Source: an uncultured Rhodospirillales bacterium
GTDB lineage: Bacteria > Pseudomonadota > Alphaproteobacteria > ATCC43930 > CGMCC-115725
NCBI GenBank assembly: GCA_903897565.1
Contig: CAIUCF010000176.1
Span: 1 to 8,878, forward strand
Direction: 5' to 3'
Length of the DNA stretch: 8,878 nt
Shown here: piece by piece, positions 1 through 7,545 of the stretch
Numbering within the stretch: the first letter of the stretch is position 1
Layout: every line of letters begins with the position of its first letter
Program-made: the position numbers and the translations under genes
Notes under the pieces: model-generated
The model's database searches: none
Seen by the model: the letters and a program-made list of their open reading frames with translations, nothing else
Told to the model about the DNA's origin: nothing

Positions 1-1259
1 GCAATGTCGTCGCCACCGATATGGGCGGCACCAGCTTCGATATCGGCATCGTCGTCCAGGGCGGCGTGAAGTATTACGACTTCAACCCGGTCATCGATCG
101 TTGGCTGGTCTCGGTGCCCATGGTCCATCTCGTGACGCTCGGTGCCGGCGGCGGCTCGATCGCGCGTTTCGATCGGATGTACAAGACCATCGAGATCGGC
201 CCGAAATCGGCCGGCTCCGACCCCGGCCCGGCCTGCTACGACCGTGGCGGCATGAAGCCGACCGTGACCGACGCAGATCTGCTGCTGGGCTATCTCGATC
301 CCAAGAACTACGCCAACGGCCGGATTCCGCTGAACCCGCGGCGGGCCAAGCAGGCGGTCGAGGAGCATCTCTGCGAGGATCTCGACATGGAGGTCGTCGA
401 GGTTGCCAAGCTGATCAAGCGTCAGGTCGACGGCAGCATGGCCAATGGCATCGCCAACGAACTGCGCACCCGCGGCTACGAGCCCAAGGATTTCACCATC
501 CTTGCCTATGGCGGCAACGGGCCGCTGCACGCCTGCGGCATCGCCAACGCGCTCGGCGTGTCGAAGATCCTGGCGCCGCCGTTCTCCTCGACCTTCTCGG
601 CCTGCGGCGCCGGCAACGTCAATCAGATGCATATCCACGAGATGAGCACCTGGACCGTGCTGTTCGACCCCAACAGCAAGACCGTTTTCGAGGATTACGA
701 GAGCTACAACAGCGGCATCGCCGAGCTGGAGCGACGCGGCCGCGAGGATCTCCTGCGCCAGGGCATGGATCCGGACGCGATCAAGTTCCGCACCGAACTC
801 GACATGCGCTACGGCAATCAGCGGGTCCAGACGGCGGTCGTCACCAACTTCTCCCGCCTGACGTCGCAGCGCGACGTGCTCGCGCTGATGGACCAGTTCC
901 ATCACCGCTATGGCGAGCGCTTCGGCGAGGGCAGCCAGGCGACGGAGACCGGCGTGCGCATCAATACCCTGCGCGTCTGCTCCTTCGTCGAGCAGCCGAC
1001 CGTGCATTTCGCGAACCTTGTCGTTCGCGGCGCGGCCAAGCCGGCGCCCGCGCCGGTCGGCCATCGCCTTGCCCATTTCGTCGAGGTCGAGGGCGCGATC
1101 GACACACCCGTCTATGACGACAGCGCGCGCGACGAGGGGGTCGAGATCACCGGCCCGGCGATCGTCACGACGCGGGCGACGACCTATCTCGTCGAGCCCG
1201 GCTGGACCTACCGCGCGGCCGCCCAGGGCGCCGTCTGGTTCACGCGCACGCAAGATTGA
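1..1259 (+). CDS. acxA: Acetone carboxylase-type beta subunit (HyuA/AcxA-like ATP-binding subunit), 5' end cut by window
   Basis: This is the C-terminal 418 residues of a hydantoinase/oxoprolinase A-type protein; reading starts in frame at base 3 and ends at TGA 1257-1259. In acetone carboxylases this cytoplasmic subunit binds ATP and phosphorylates the ketone (as its enol) and bicarbonate so that they can be joined. Visible signatures are the ASKHA-fold phosphate loop DMGGTSFD (18-41), a second glycine-rich loop GAGGGSI (141-161), the GSDPGPACYDRGG segment typical of the family (about 213-251), and the adenosine-site-like AYGGNGPLHACG (504-539). Acetone carboxylase beta subunits are about 717 residues, so roughly 300 residues probably lie upstream of the window. 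The in-frame ATG at 21 falls inside the phosphate loop and is not the real start. The downstream alpha-subunit gene follows immediately and is clearly its partner. The similarity of the neighbour favours acetone carboxylase over hydantoinase or 5-oxoprolinase, but the exact ketone is unknown. Confidence 0.87.
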   Translation, partial: NVVATDMGGTSFDIGIVVQGGVKYYDFNPVIDRWLVSVPMVHLVTLGAGGGSIARFDRMYKTIEIGPKSAGSDPGPACYDRGGMKPTVTDADLLLGYLDPKNYANGRIPLNPRRAKQAVEEHLCEDLDMEVVEVAKLIKRQVDGSMANGIANELRTRGYEPKDFTILAYGGNGPLHACGIANALGVSKILAPPFSSTFSACGAGNVNQMHIHEMSTWTVLFDPNSKTVFEDYESYNSGIAELERRGREDLLRQGMDPDAIKFRTELDMRYGNQRVQTAVVTNFSRLTSQRDVLALMDQFHHRYGERFGEGSQATETGVRINTLRVCSFVEQPTVHFANLVVRGAAKPAPAPVGHRLAHFVEVEGAIDTPVYDDSARDEGVEITGPAIVTTRATTYLVEPGWTYRAAAQGAVWFTRTQD

Positions 1260-1260
1260 T

Positions 1261-1265
1261 GGAGA
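1261..1265 (+). promoter_or_regulatory. Ribosome binding site that sets the alpha-subunit start
   Basis: GGAGA sits 5 bases before ATG 1271, directly after the beta-subunit stop codon. The two upstream in-frame candidates (TTG 1256, ATG 1259) would place this sequence inside the coding region and have no purine-rich element before them. This supports ATG 1271 as the start, with translation closely coupled to the beta gene. Confidence 0.7.
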
Positions 1266-1270
1266 CCACC

Positions 1271-3532
1271 ATGCAACAGACCAATTCCGCCGAAGACCGC
1301 GTGCTGCTCCAGAAGTTCCTGGCCGAAAACACGCTGTTCCTGGGACCCGACCCTGAGATCGTCAACAACCACCGCATCTCGGCGCGCTCGGCGATGGAGG
1401 AGGAGGTGCTGGCCAAGGGCGTCGACCCGCACCAGGCCCACCACATCCGCGGCATCATCAATTCGGCGTTATCCGAAGCCTTCACCATGGTCAACCAGAT
1501 GGGGGCGGCGCCGGGCGCCAAATGGGGCGATCTGGTCACCGCCGTGTTCACGGCGCAGGGCGATCTCTCGATGATCGCGCCCAAGGGCATCGTCGCCTTC
1601 GCCTCGTGCTGCTTCTACCCGATCCGTTTCATCATCAAGAACTGGACCAACGACCCGACCGTCGGTGTCCGCGACGGCGACGGCTTCATCCACAACGATG
1701 CCCGCTACGGCGGCATCCACAACACCGACCAGTCGATGATGATGCCGCTGTTCTACAAGGGCGAGCTGGTGTGCTGGGTGTCCTCGACCATCCATGAGGG
1801 CGAGAACGGCGCCTGCGAGCCGGGCGGCATGCCGGCGGCGGCGGAAAGCAAGTACGACGAAGGCCTGAAGATGTCGCCCTTCAAGGTCGTCGAGAACTTC
1901 CAGCTCAAGCGCGACCTCGTCACCTTCCTGCAGAACTCGGTGCGCGATCCCAAGCTCCAGCTCGAGGACATGAAGGTCAAGCTGCACGCCGTGATGCGGT
2001 TGCGGGAGCGGATCATCTCGATCCTCGATCAGTTCGGCCGCGATGCCCTGGTTGGCACCTTGCGCCTGCATATGGAGGATGTTGAAACCGAAGTCCGTCG
2101 GCGTATTCTCGAGCTCCCGGACGGCACGGTCCGCATCGCGCAGTTCATGGACTCGACCCTGCGCGAAAACGCCCTGCAGAAACTGGCGCTCGCCGTCACG
2201 GTCAAGGGCGACCAGATGACCCTCGACTACCGGGGCACCTCGCCGCAATTCATGAACCGTTCGGTCAACTGCAACCTGACCTCGTTCACAGCAGCGCTGA
2301 TCACCAACATGCTGCAATCGGTGTGGCCGGATCTGCCGCCGACCCAGGCGGTGATGTCGCAAGTCCATATCATCACCGACCCGCGCTCGATCATCAATCC
2401 CGAGGGTGAAATGCCCCAGGCGATGAGTCTGATGCCGCTGTTCAAGGGCGATATTTCGCTGACGATCCCGCTGAACAAGTTCAACTACAGCCTGCCGCAC
2501 CGCTACACCGCGGTGATCGCCCCGCAATATGACCAGGCCGCGACCCTTATCTACGGCGGCTTGACCCAGCACGGCGATCCCACCGGTAATTTCTGCGCCG
2601 ACATCAACGGCAACGGCCAGGGCGCGCGTTCCCATGCCGATGGCGAGCACTCGATCTCGCCGGTCTTTGGCTACATGTGCGACACCGGTGAGCACGAGTT
2701 GTCGGAGGAGGACACCCCGATCGTCCGCCTCGGCGCGCAGCGTCTCGCCAAGGACCGCATCGCCTGGGGTAAGTATCGCGGCGGCATGGGCTACGAGCAG
2801 ATCGCTACCGTTCGCCACTCGGGCCTCTGGGGCTTCATGACCGGCTGCGAGGGCTCGAAATTCCCGTCGACCCAAGGGTTGTTCGGTGGCTATTCCTGCC
2901 CGGCCTACACCTTGTGCAAGATCAAGGGCGTCAACGTCTTCGACGTGCTGCGCGACGATCCCAAGGCGGTCGAGGTGTTCGACATCGTCAAGCTGATGAA
3001 CGAGCGGCCGATCAAGGGCGCCAAATACACCAGCAACGACATGGGCATGACCTTCGAACTGTGCAACGAAGGCGAAATCTACATGATCTGCCAGGGCTCG
3101 GGCGGCGGTTACGGCGACGTGCTCGAGCGCGATCCCGCGCTGGTGATGAAGGATCTCGCCGAGGATCTGATGTCCCACGAGAACGCCCGGGACATCTACA
3201 AAGTCGTCTATGACGAGCGCACCCTCGTGGTCGACGAGGCCGCGACCACAGAGCTTCGCGCCGCCTATCGCCGCGAGCGGATCAGCCGTGGCAAGCCGTT
3301 CGACGCCTTCTGCGAGGAATGGGTGACTCCGGAGCCGCCGGGCGATGTGCCGTATTTCGGCAGCTGGGACAACCCCAAGGAAATCTATGCGATCTTCGGC
3401 GATATCCGGAACAAGATGGACTCGGACAAGATCGTAGGTATGTATATGCCGAACCCGAAGGACGTTAAGATCGGTGAACTAGAGGCGAAGGTGGAACAGC
3501 TCCAGGCCCAACTCCTGGCTGCGACACGGTAG
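1271..3532 (+). CDS. acxB: Acetone carboxylase-type alpha subunit (HyuB/AcxB-like), complete
   Basis: A 753-residue hydantoinase B-type protein, close to the roughly 770-residue AcxB subunit. In acetone carboxylase the alpha subunit carries the Mn site where the activated ketone and CO2 are joined to give acetoacetate. The metal-site pattern is visible: His150 and Asp153 in IHNTDQ, and His175 in TIHEGENG. From memory, these numbers match the Mn ligands reported for the Xanthobacter enzyme. Flanking segments such as FIHNDARYGG and ACEPGGMPAAAES are also acetone-carboxylase-like rather than generic hydantoinase B. ATG 1271 is preferred because GGAGA lies 5 bases before it. In-frame TTG 1256 and ATG 1259 overlap the upstream stop and lack a ribosome binding site. 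The gene begins 11 bases after the beta subunit stop, so the two are co-transcribed. The last 20 or so residues form a heptad pattern (Ile734, Leu737, Val741, Leu744, Leu748) predicting a short coiled coil. No gamma-subunit gene follows. The substrate could be acetone, butanone or a larger ketone. Confidence 0.88.
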   Translation: MQQTNSAEDRVLLQKFLAENTLFLGPDPEIVNNHRISARSAMEEEVLAKGVDPHQAHHIRGIINSALSEAFTMVNQMGAAPGAKWGDLVTAVFTAQGDLSMIAPKGIVAFASCCFYPIRFIIKNWTNDPTVGVRDGDGFIHNDARYGGIHNTDQSMMMPLFYKGELVCWVSSTIHEGENGACEPGGMPAAAESKYDEGLKMSPFKVVENFQLKRDLVTFLQNSVRDPKLQLEDMKVKLHAVMRLRERIISILDQFGRDALVGTLRLHMEDVETEVRRRILELPDGTVRIAQFMDSTLRENALQKLALAVTVKGDQMTLDYRGTSPQFMNRSVNCNLTSFTAALITNMLQSVWPDLPPTQAVMSQVHIITDPRSIINPEGEMPQAMSLMPLFKGDISLTIPLNKFNYSLPHRYTAVIAPQYDQAATLIYGGLTQHGDPTGNFCADINGNGQGARSHADGEHSISPVFGYMCDTGEHELSEEDTPIVRLGAQRLAKDRIAWGKYRGGMGYEQIATVRHSGLWGFMTGCEGSKFPSTQGLFGGYSCPAYTLCKIKGVNVFDVLRDDPKAVEVFDIVKLMNERPIKGAKYTSNDMGMTFELCNEGEIYMICQGSGGGYGDVLERDPALVMKDLAEDLMSHENARDIYKVVYDERTLVVDEAATTELRAAYRRERISRGKPFDAFCEEWVTPEPPGDVPYFGSWDNPKEIYAIFGDIRNKMDSDKIVGMYMPNPKDVKIGELEAKVEQLQAQLLAATR

Positions 3533-3546
3533 CGGGCCAAGCCCGC
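3532..3546 (+). repeat. Small inverted repeat directly after the alpha-subunit stop
   Basis: GCGGGC (3532-3537) and GCCCGC (3541-3546) form a perfect 6-bp stem with a 3-base loop; the first base is the G of the TAG stop codon. It lies 8 bases before a longer stem. It may assist termination or protect the mRNA 3' end, but a 6-bp GC stem in DNA this GC-rich could be chance. Confidence 0.4.
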
Positions 3547-3554
3547 AGCGCTTC

Positions 3555-3584
3555 GCCCCCGTCCGGAGTCGACCGGACGGGGGC
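3555..3584 (+). terminator. Terminator-like hairpin between carboxylase and beta-oxidation genes
   Basis: GCCCCCGTCCGG (3555-3566) and its exact reverse complement CCGGACGGGGGC (3573-3584) make a perfect 12-bp stem around a 6-base loop (AGTCGA). The sequence after it, ATTGATTCTT, is T-enriched for this genome but not a true T-run, so it is a weak intrinsic terminator or an mRNA 3'-end stabilising structure. It lies in the only non-coding gap longer than 20 bases (3533-3620), 36 bases before the next start codon. No convincing -35/-10 promoter was found in the remaining 36 bases. Termination between the two gene blocks could therefore be partial, with read-through expressing the downstream genes at a lower level. 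Confidence 0.65.
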
Positions 3585-3620
3585 ATTGATTCTTACGAGA
3601 CCCGGCCCGCGGAGAAGACC

Positions 3621-5423
3621 ATGGCTGCGACGATCAACCAACGCGAATTCAGCTTCCTGCTCTACGAGTTCCTCGATACCGAAAAGCTCCTGGAGCGTCC
3701 GCGCTATACCGAGCACTCGCGCGACATCTTCGATTCCATGTTGGAGACCGCGAACAAGATCGCCGTTGATTTCTTCGCCGGCCACAATGCCAAGGGCGAC
3801 GAGCACGAGCCCGTCTTCGAAGCAGGCTCCGCCAAGGTCATCCCCGAGGCCGCCAGGGCTTGGCGCGCCTTCGCCGATGCCGGTTTCCTCAGCGCGCATT
3901 GGGAAGTCGAAGAGGGCGGCTTGCAATTGCCGGAGGTTGTGCTGCGCGCCGCTATGGCGGCGTTCTTTGCCGCCAATGTCTCGACCGCCGGCTATCCGTT
4001 CCTGACGATCGGCGCCGCCAATATGCTGCGGGTCTTCGGTACCGACACGCTCAAGCACAGCTACCTTGCCGCGATGGGCGATGGCCGCTCGTCAGGGACC
4101 ATGGGGCTGACCGAGCCGGGGCAGGGGTCGTCGCTCGGCGACATCAAGACCTATGCCGTGGCCAATCCGGATGGCACCTACCGCCTGTTCGGCCAGAAGA
4201 TGTTCATCTCGGGTGGTGACCAGGATTTCACGGACAACATCGTCCACATGGTGCTGGCCCGCATCCAGGGCGCGCCGCCGGGCGCGAAGGGCATATCGCT
4301 GTTCCTGGTGCCGAAATTCCTGGTCAACGAGGAGGGCGCGCCGGGCGAGCGCAACGACGTCGCGCTGGCCGGGCTGCTGCACAAGATGGGCTGGCACAAT
4401 ACGACCTCGACCGTGCTGTCGTTCGGCGAGCAGGGCGGGGCGGTCGGCTATCTTCTGGGCGAACCCCATCGCGGGCTTGCTCATATGTTTCAGATGATGA
4501 ACGAGGCACGGATCGGCGTCGGCCTCGTCGCCTCCTGCATCGCCTATCGCGGCTTCTCGGAATCCCTGGCCTACGCCAAGGAACGCCCGCAAGGCCGGCT
4601 GCCTTCGGCCAAGGATCCGCTCTCCAAGCAGGTGCGGCTGATCGAGCACGCAGATATCCGCCGCCTCCTGCTCGCCCAGAAGGCCTACGCCGAAGGTTCG
4701 CTGGCCCTCTGCCTCTATGCCAGCGCCCTGTTCGAGGACCAGCAGACCCATGCCGATGCCGGCGAGCGTGCGCGGGCCGCGCTGCTGCTCGATGTCCTGA
4801 CCCCGGTCGTGAAATCATGGCCGTCGAAATACGGCTGCGCTGCCAACGACATGGCGATCCAGGTGCTCGGTGGCGCCGGCTATACCAAGGATTACATCCT
4901 CGAGCAGCTCTATCGCGACCAGCGTCTCAACCCGATCCATGAGGGCGCCGAGGCGATCCACGGCCTCGACCTGCTCGGCCGCAAGGTGGTGATGCAGCGC
5001 GGCGAGGGCTATCGCCTGTTCGTCGAAACGGTGACGGCCGAGATTGAGCGCGCCCGCGACGTCGCCGATCTGAAGGGCGCCGCTGACGCGTTGGCTGCCG
5101 CGCTCGGCGAGTTGTCGGCGGTGACGCCGATCCTGGTCGCGCTGCAGGCGACCGACCCGGACCGCGCCCTGGCGAATGCCACGATCTATCTCGACGTCTT
5201 CGGCAAGATCACCGCAGCCTGGATGTGGCTAAGACAGGCCTATGTCGCCGATCGCGCGCTCGCCGGCTGCAGCAACGCGGTCGATGCCGATTATTATCGC
5301 GGCAAGCTGCAGGCGGCGCGCTATTATTTCCAATGGGATTTGCCCGGCACCGCCGCGCAGTTCGCCTTGCTGCGTTCCGTCGATACCGTTCCCTATGACA
5401 TGCAGGAGTCCTGGTTCCAATGA
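3621..5423 (+). CDS. Acyl-CoA dehydrogenase, 600-residue DmdC-type with extra N- and C-terminal domains
   Basis: A cytoplasmic FAD enzyme that introduces the alpha-beta double bond into an acyl-CoA, the first step of beta-oxidation. At 600 residues it is much longer than the 380-400 of classical acyl-CoA dehydrogenases. The extra parts are an N-terminal helical segment (about 5-60, FSFLLYEFLDTEKLLERPRY) and a C-terminal helical domain (about 455-600), as in the family that includes DmdC (3-methylmercaptopropionyl-CoA dehydrogenase). FAD-contact motifs are MGLTEPGQGSS (161-171) and KMFISGG (193-199). The C-terminal half has QVLGGAGYTKDY, then YRDQRLNPIHEGAEAIHG with the expected catalytic glutamate at 441. 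The usual YEGT around that glutamate is HEGA here. The start ATG 3621 has GGAGA 5 bases upstream of the adjacent spacer (3611-3615). The stop overlaps the next ATG by 4 bases. An electron-transfer flavoprotein would be the usual acceptor; none is encoded in this window. Chain length and branching of the substrate cannot be read from the sequence; DmdC-like members act on varied acyl-CoAs. Confidence 0.92.
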   Translation: MAATINQREFSFLLYEFLDTEKLLERPRYTEHSRDIFDSMLETANKIAVDFFAGHNAKGDEHEPVFEAGSAKVIPEAARAWRAFADAGFLSAHWEVEEGGLQLPEVVLRAAMAAFFAANVSTAGYPFLTIGAANMLRVFGTDTLKHSYLAAMGDGRSSGTMGLTEPGQGSSLGDIKTYAVANPDGTYRLFGQKMFISGGDQDFTDNIVHMVLARIQGAPPGAKGISLFLVPKFLVNEEGAPGERNDVALAGLLHKMGWHNTTSTVLSFGEQGGAVGYLLGEPHRGLAHMFQMMNEARIGVGLVASCIAYRGFSESLAYAKERPQGRLPSAKDPLSKQVRLIEHADIRRLLLAQKAYAEGSLALCLYASALFEDQQTHADAGERARAALLLDVLTPVVKSWPSKYGCAANDMAIQVLGGAGYTKDYILEQLYRDQRLNPIHEGAEAIHGLDLLGRKVVMQRGEGYRLFVETVTAEIERARDVADLKGAADALAAALGELSAVTPILVALQATDPDRALANATIYLDVFGKITAAWMWLRQAYVADRALAGCSNAVDADYYRGKLQAARYYFQWDLPGTAAQFALLRSVDTVPYDMQESWFQ

Positions 5424-7525
5424 GCGACGTCGTCCAAATCCAGAAGCAGGGTAACATCGCGATCGTCACGATGAACCTGCCGCCAATGAACGTGCTGTCG
5501 GCCGCCAATCGTGCGGGCCTCTATGATGCCTTCACCGCCTTGGAGAAGGATTCATCGGTCACCGGCATCATCGTCACCGGCGCCGGGCGCTGTTTCTCCG
5601 CCGGCGCCGACATCACCGAATTCAAGGGCAAGGGCGACGCCGCCTTTTCGGAAGGCCGCGATCTCTCCGAGGTCTGCGACGTCCTCGACGCCAGCTCCAA
5701 GCCGGTGGTCGCGGCGATCCACGGCTTCGCCTTCGGCGGTGGCTTCGAGGTGGCGCTGTCTTGTCATTATCGGGTTGCGGCACCGGGCGCCCAGGTCGGG
5801 CTGCCGGAGGTCAATCTCGGCCTGCTGCCGGGCGCCGGCGGCACGCAGCGGACGCCGCGCCTGATCGGGGTCGAGCAGGCCACCAAGATCATCAGCAGCG
5901 GCGCACCGGTCGACACCAAATCGGCGCTGTCGCTCGGCCTGATCGATCAGATCGTCGAGGGCGATCTGATCGAGGGCGCCAAGAGCTTCATCGCCGGATT
6001 GGCCAAGGGCGCCAAGCTGCGGCGGATCCGTGATATCACCATCGATCCCGCGACCTATCCCGCCGATTTCTTCGCCAAGACCCGCGCTGCCGGCAACAAG
6101 AAACGCGCACTCGCGTTCGCAACCCAGCGCATCATCGATTGCGTCGAGGCCGCCGCCACCAAACCCTTCGACGAGGGCATGAAGGCGGAGTGGAGCAACT
6201 TCCTCGCCTGTATGGCCTCGACCGAATCCGGCGCCCTGCAGCACGCCTTCTTCGCCCAGCGCGAGGCCAACAAAATTCCTGATGTCCCGGCCGGCACCAA
6301 AGAGCGCCCCGTCAAGAAGACAGGTGTCGTTGGCGGCGGCACCATGGGCCGCGGTATCGCGATCTCGCTGGCTATGGCCGGATATCCGGTGATCCTGATG
6401 GAGGTAGACGCGACGCGCGCGGAGGCCGCTGTTGCCGCGATCCGCGCCGAGTTCGAGAAGCTCGGCAGCAGCGGCAAGATGAAGCCTGATCAGGCCGCGT
6501 CCAGCGCCGCGCTCGTCACCGGCACGACCTCGATCACGGATCTTGGCGATTGCGATCTTGTGATCGAGGCGGTGTTCGAGAATCTCGAGATCAAGAAGGT
6601 GATGGCGGCCCAGCTCGGTGCCGCCTGCAAGCCGGGCGCAGTGATCGCCAGCAATACCTCGACCCTCGATGTCGATCTGCTGGCGCAAGCCAGCGGCCGG
6701 CCGGCCGATTTCCTCGGCATGCATTTCTTCAGCCCGGCCCATGTCATGAAGCTGCTGGAGGTCGTGCGCGGTAAGGACACGGCACCCGACACCCTGATGA
6801 CGGCGATGGCCGTCGGCCGCAAGCTGCAGAAGCACACGGTAGTTTCGGGAGTGTGCTTCGGCTTCATCGGCAACCGCATGATCGAGCCTTATGTCCGGGA
6901 ATCCGAGGCGCTATTGCTCGAAGGCGCGACACCGGGTCAGATCGACCGCGCGCTCGAAGCCTTCGGCATGGCGATGGGGCCGTGCCGGATGATGGACCTC
7001 GCCGGCGTCGATGTTGGCGCCAAGACGGTGATCGAGCGCGACAAGGACGGCATGCTGCCGAACGACCCGACCTATCGGATCATCTGCCGCGAGTTGGAGA
7101 AGCTCGGCCGCCATGGCCAGAAGACCGGTAAGGGCTACTACCGCTACGAGGGCCGCAACGCCATCGAGGATCCGGAAGCCCAGGCCGTGTTCGACGATCT
7201 GGCGCGGCGCGCCGGCATCGCCAAGCGCAATTCGATCGAGGACAGCGAGATCGTCGAGCGCTGCATCCTGCCGCTGATCAACGAAGGCTTCCTGATCCTG
7301 GAGGAGGGCATCGCCTACCGCTCGTCCGATCTGGATACGGTCTTCCTGTCGGGCTACGGCTTCCCCGCGGAGCGCGGCGGCCCGATGTATTACGCCCAGA
7401 CCGTCGGCCATAAATGGGTCCGCGATCGTCTATTGCACTACGCCGAGACCCGGGGTAACGCCCAGGGCTACTGGACACCCGCCAAGTCGCTCGAAGCGCT
7501 GGCTGCGTCATCCCCCAAGAAGTAA
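5420..7525 (+). CDS. fadB: Fused enoyl-CoA hydratase / 3-hydroxyacyl-CoA dehydrogenase (FadB/FadJ-like)
   Basis: A 701-residue bifunctional beta-oxidation enzyme. It hydrates trans-2-enoyl-CoA to 3-hydroxyacyl-CoA and oxidises this with NAD+ to 3-oxoacyl-CoA. The crotonase half (about 1-190) has the CoA/oxyanion segment SAGAD (60-64), the glycines of FGGGFE (105-110), and both catalytic glutamates Glu110 and Glu130, with the same 20-residue spacing as Glu144/Glu164 of rat hydratase. The dehydrogenase half starts at about 298 with the Rossmann motif GGGTMG (305-310). Its catalytic His435, Glu447 and Asn485 have the same spacing as His158/Glu170/Asn208 of human short-chain 3-hydroxyacyl-CoA dehydrogenase. 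Two C-terminal helical domains follow (about 478-575 and 608-695, with GYGFPAERGGP). The length fits FadB/FadJ (about 715-730). ATG 5420 overlaps the preceding TGA (ATGA), with AGGAG 11 bases before it, indicating translational coupling. All checked catalytic residues are present, so both activities should be intact. Substrate range is unknown. Confidence 0.95.
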   Translation: MSDVVQIQKQGNIAIVTMNLPPMNVLSAANRAGLYDAFTALEKDSSVTGIIVTGAGRCFSAGADITEFKGKGDAAFSEGRDLSEVCDVLDASSKPVVAAIHGFAFGGGFEVALSCHYRVAAPGAQVGLPEVNLGLLPGAGGTQRTPRLIGVEQATKIISSGAPVDTKSALSLGLIDQIVEGDLIEGAKSFIAGLAKGAKLRRIRDITIDPATYPADFFAKTRAAGNKKRALAFATQRIIDCVEAAATKPFDEGMKAEWSNFLACMASTESGALQHAFFAQREANKIPDVPAGTKERPVKKTGVVGGGTMGRGIAISLAMAGYPVILMEVDATRAEAAVAAIRAEFEKLGSSGKMKPDQAASSAALVTGTTSITDLGDCDLVIEAVFENLEIKKVMAAQLGAACKPGAVIASNTSTLDVDLLAQASGRPADFLGMHFFSPAHVMKLLEVVRGKDTAPDTLMTAMAVGRKLQKHTVVSGVCFGFIGNRMIEPYVRESEALLLEGATPGQIDRALEAFGMAMGPCRMMDLAGVDVGAKTVIERDKDGMLPNDPTYRIICRELEKLGRHGQKTGKGYYRYEGRNAIEDPEAQAVFDDLARRAGIAKRNSIEDSEIVERCILPLINEGFLILEEGIAYRSSDLDTVFLSGYGFPAERGGPMYYAQTVGHKWVRDRLLHYAETRGNAQGYWTPAKSLEALAASSPKK

Positions 7526-7545
7526 TCGAGAGCAGGAGAATCCCC

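Noticed and set aside
101..1117. 338-codon plus-strand open frame inside the beta-subunit gene
   Set aside because: Out-of-frame, Arg-rich translation over conserved AcxA motifs; not a real gene.
1469..3178. 569-codon open frame on the minus strand opposite the alpha-subunit gene
   Set aside because: It mirrors the codon positions of a well-supported carboxylase gene in GC-rich DNA, where antisense stops are rare. Its translation is rich in Arg, His, Ala and Asp with no recognisable motif.
3585..3620. Possible promoter (TTGATT-like -35) before the acyl-CoA dehydrogenase
   Set aside because: No -10-like sequence occurs at suitable spacing; the region there is GC-rich and occupied by the ribosome binding site.
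3533..3620. Small gene or gamma-subunit remnant in the gap after the alpha gene
   Set aside because: 88 bases are too few for the roughly 170-residue gamma subunit, and the sequence is dominated by two inverted repeats.
5552..6835. 427-codon minus-strand open frame opposite fadB
   Set aside because: Antisense shadow of a gene with all catalytic motifs intact; composition is unlike a real protein and it has no supporting start context.
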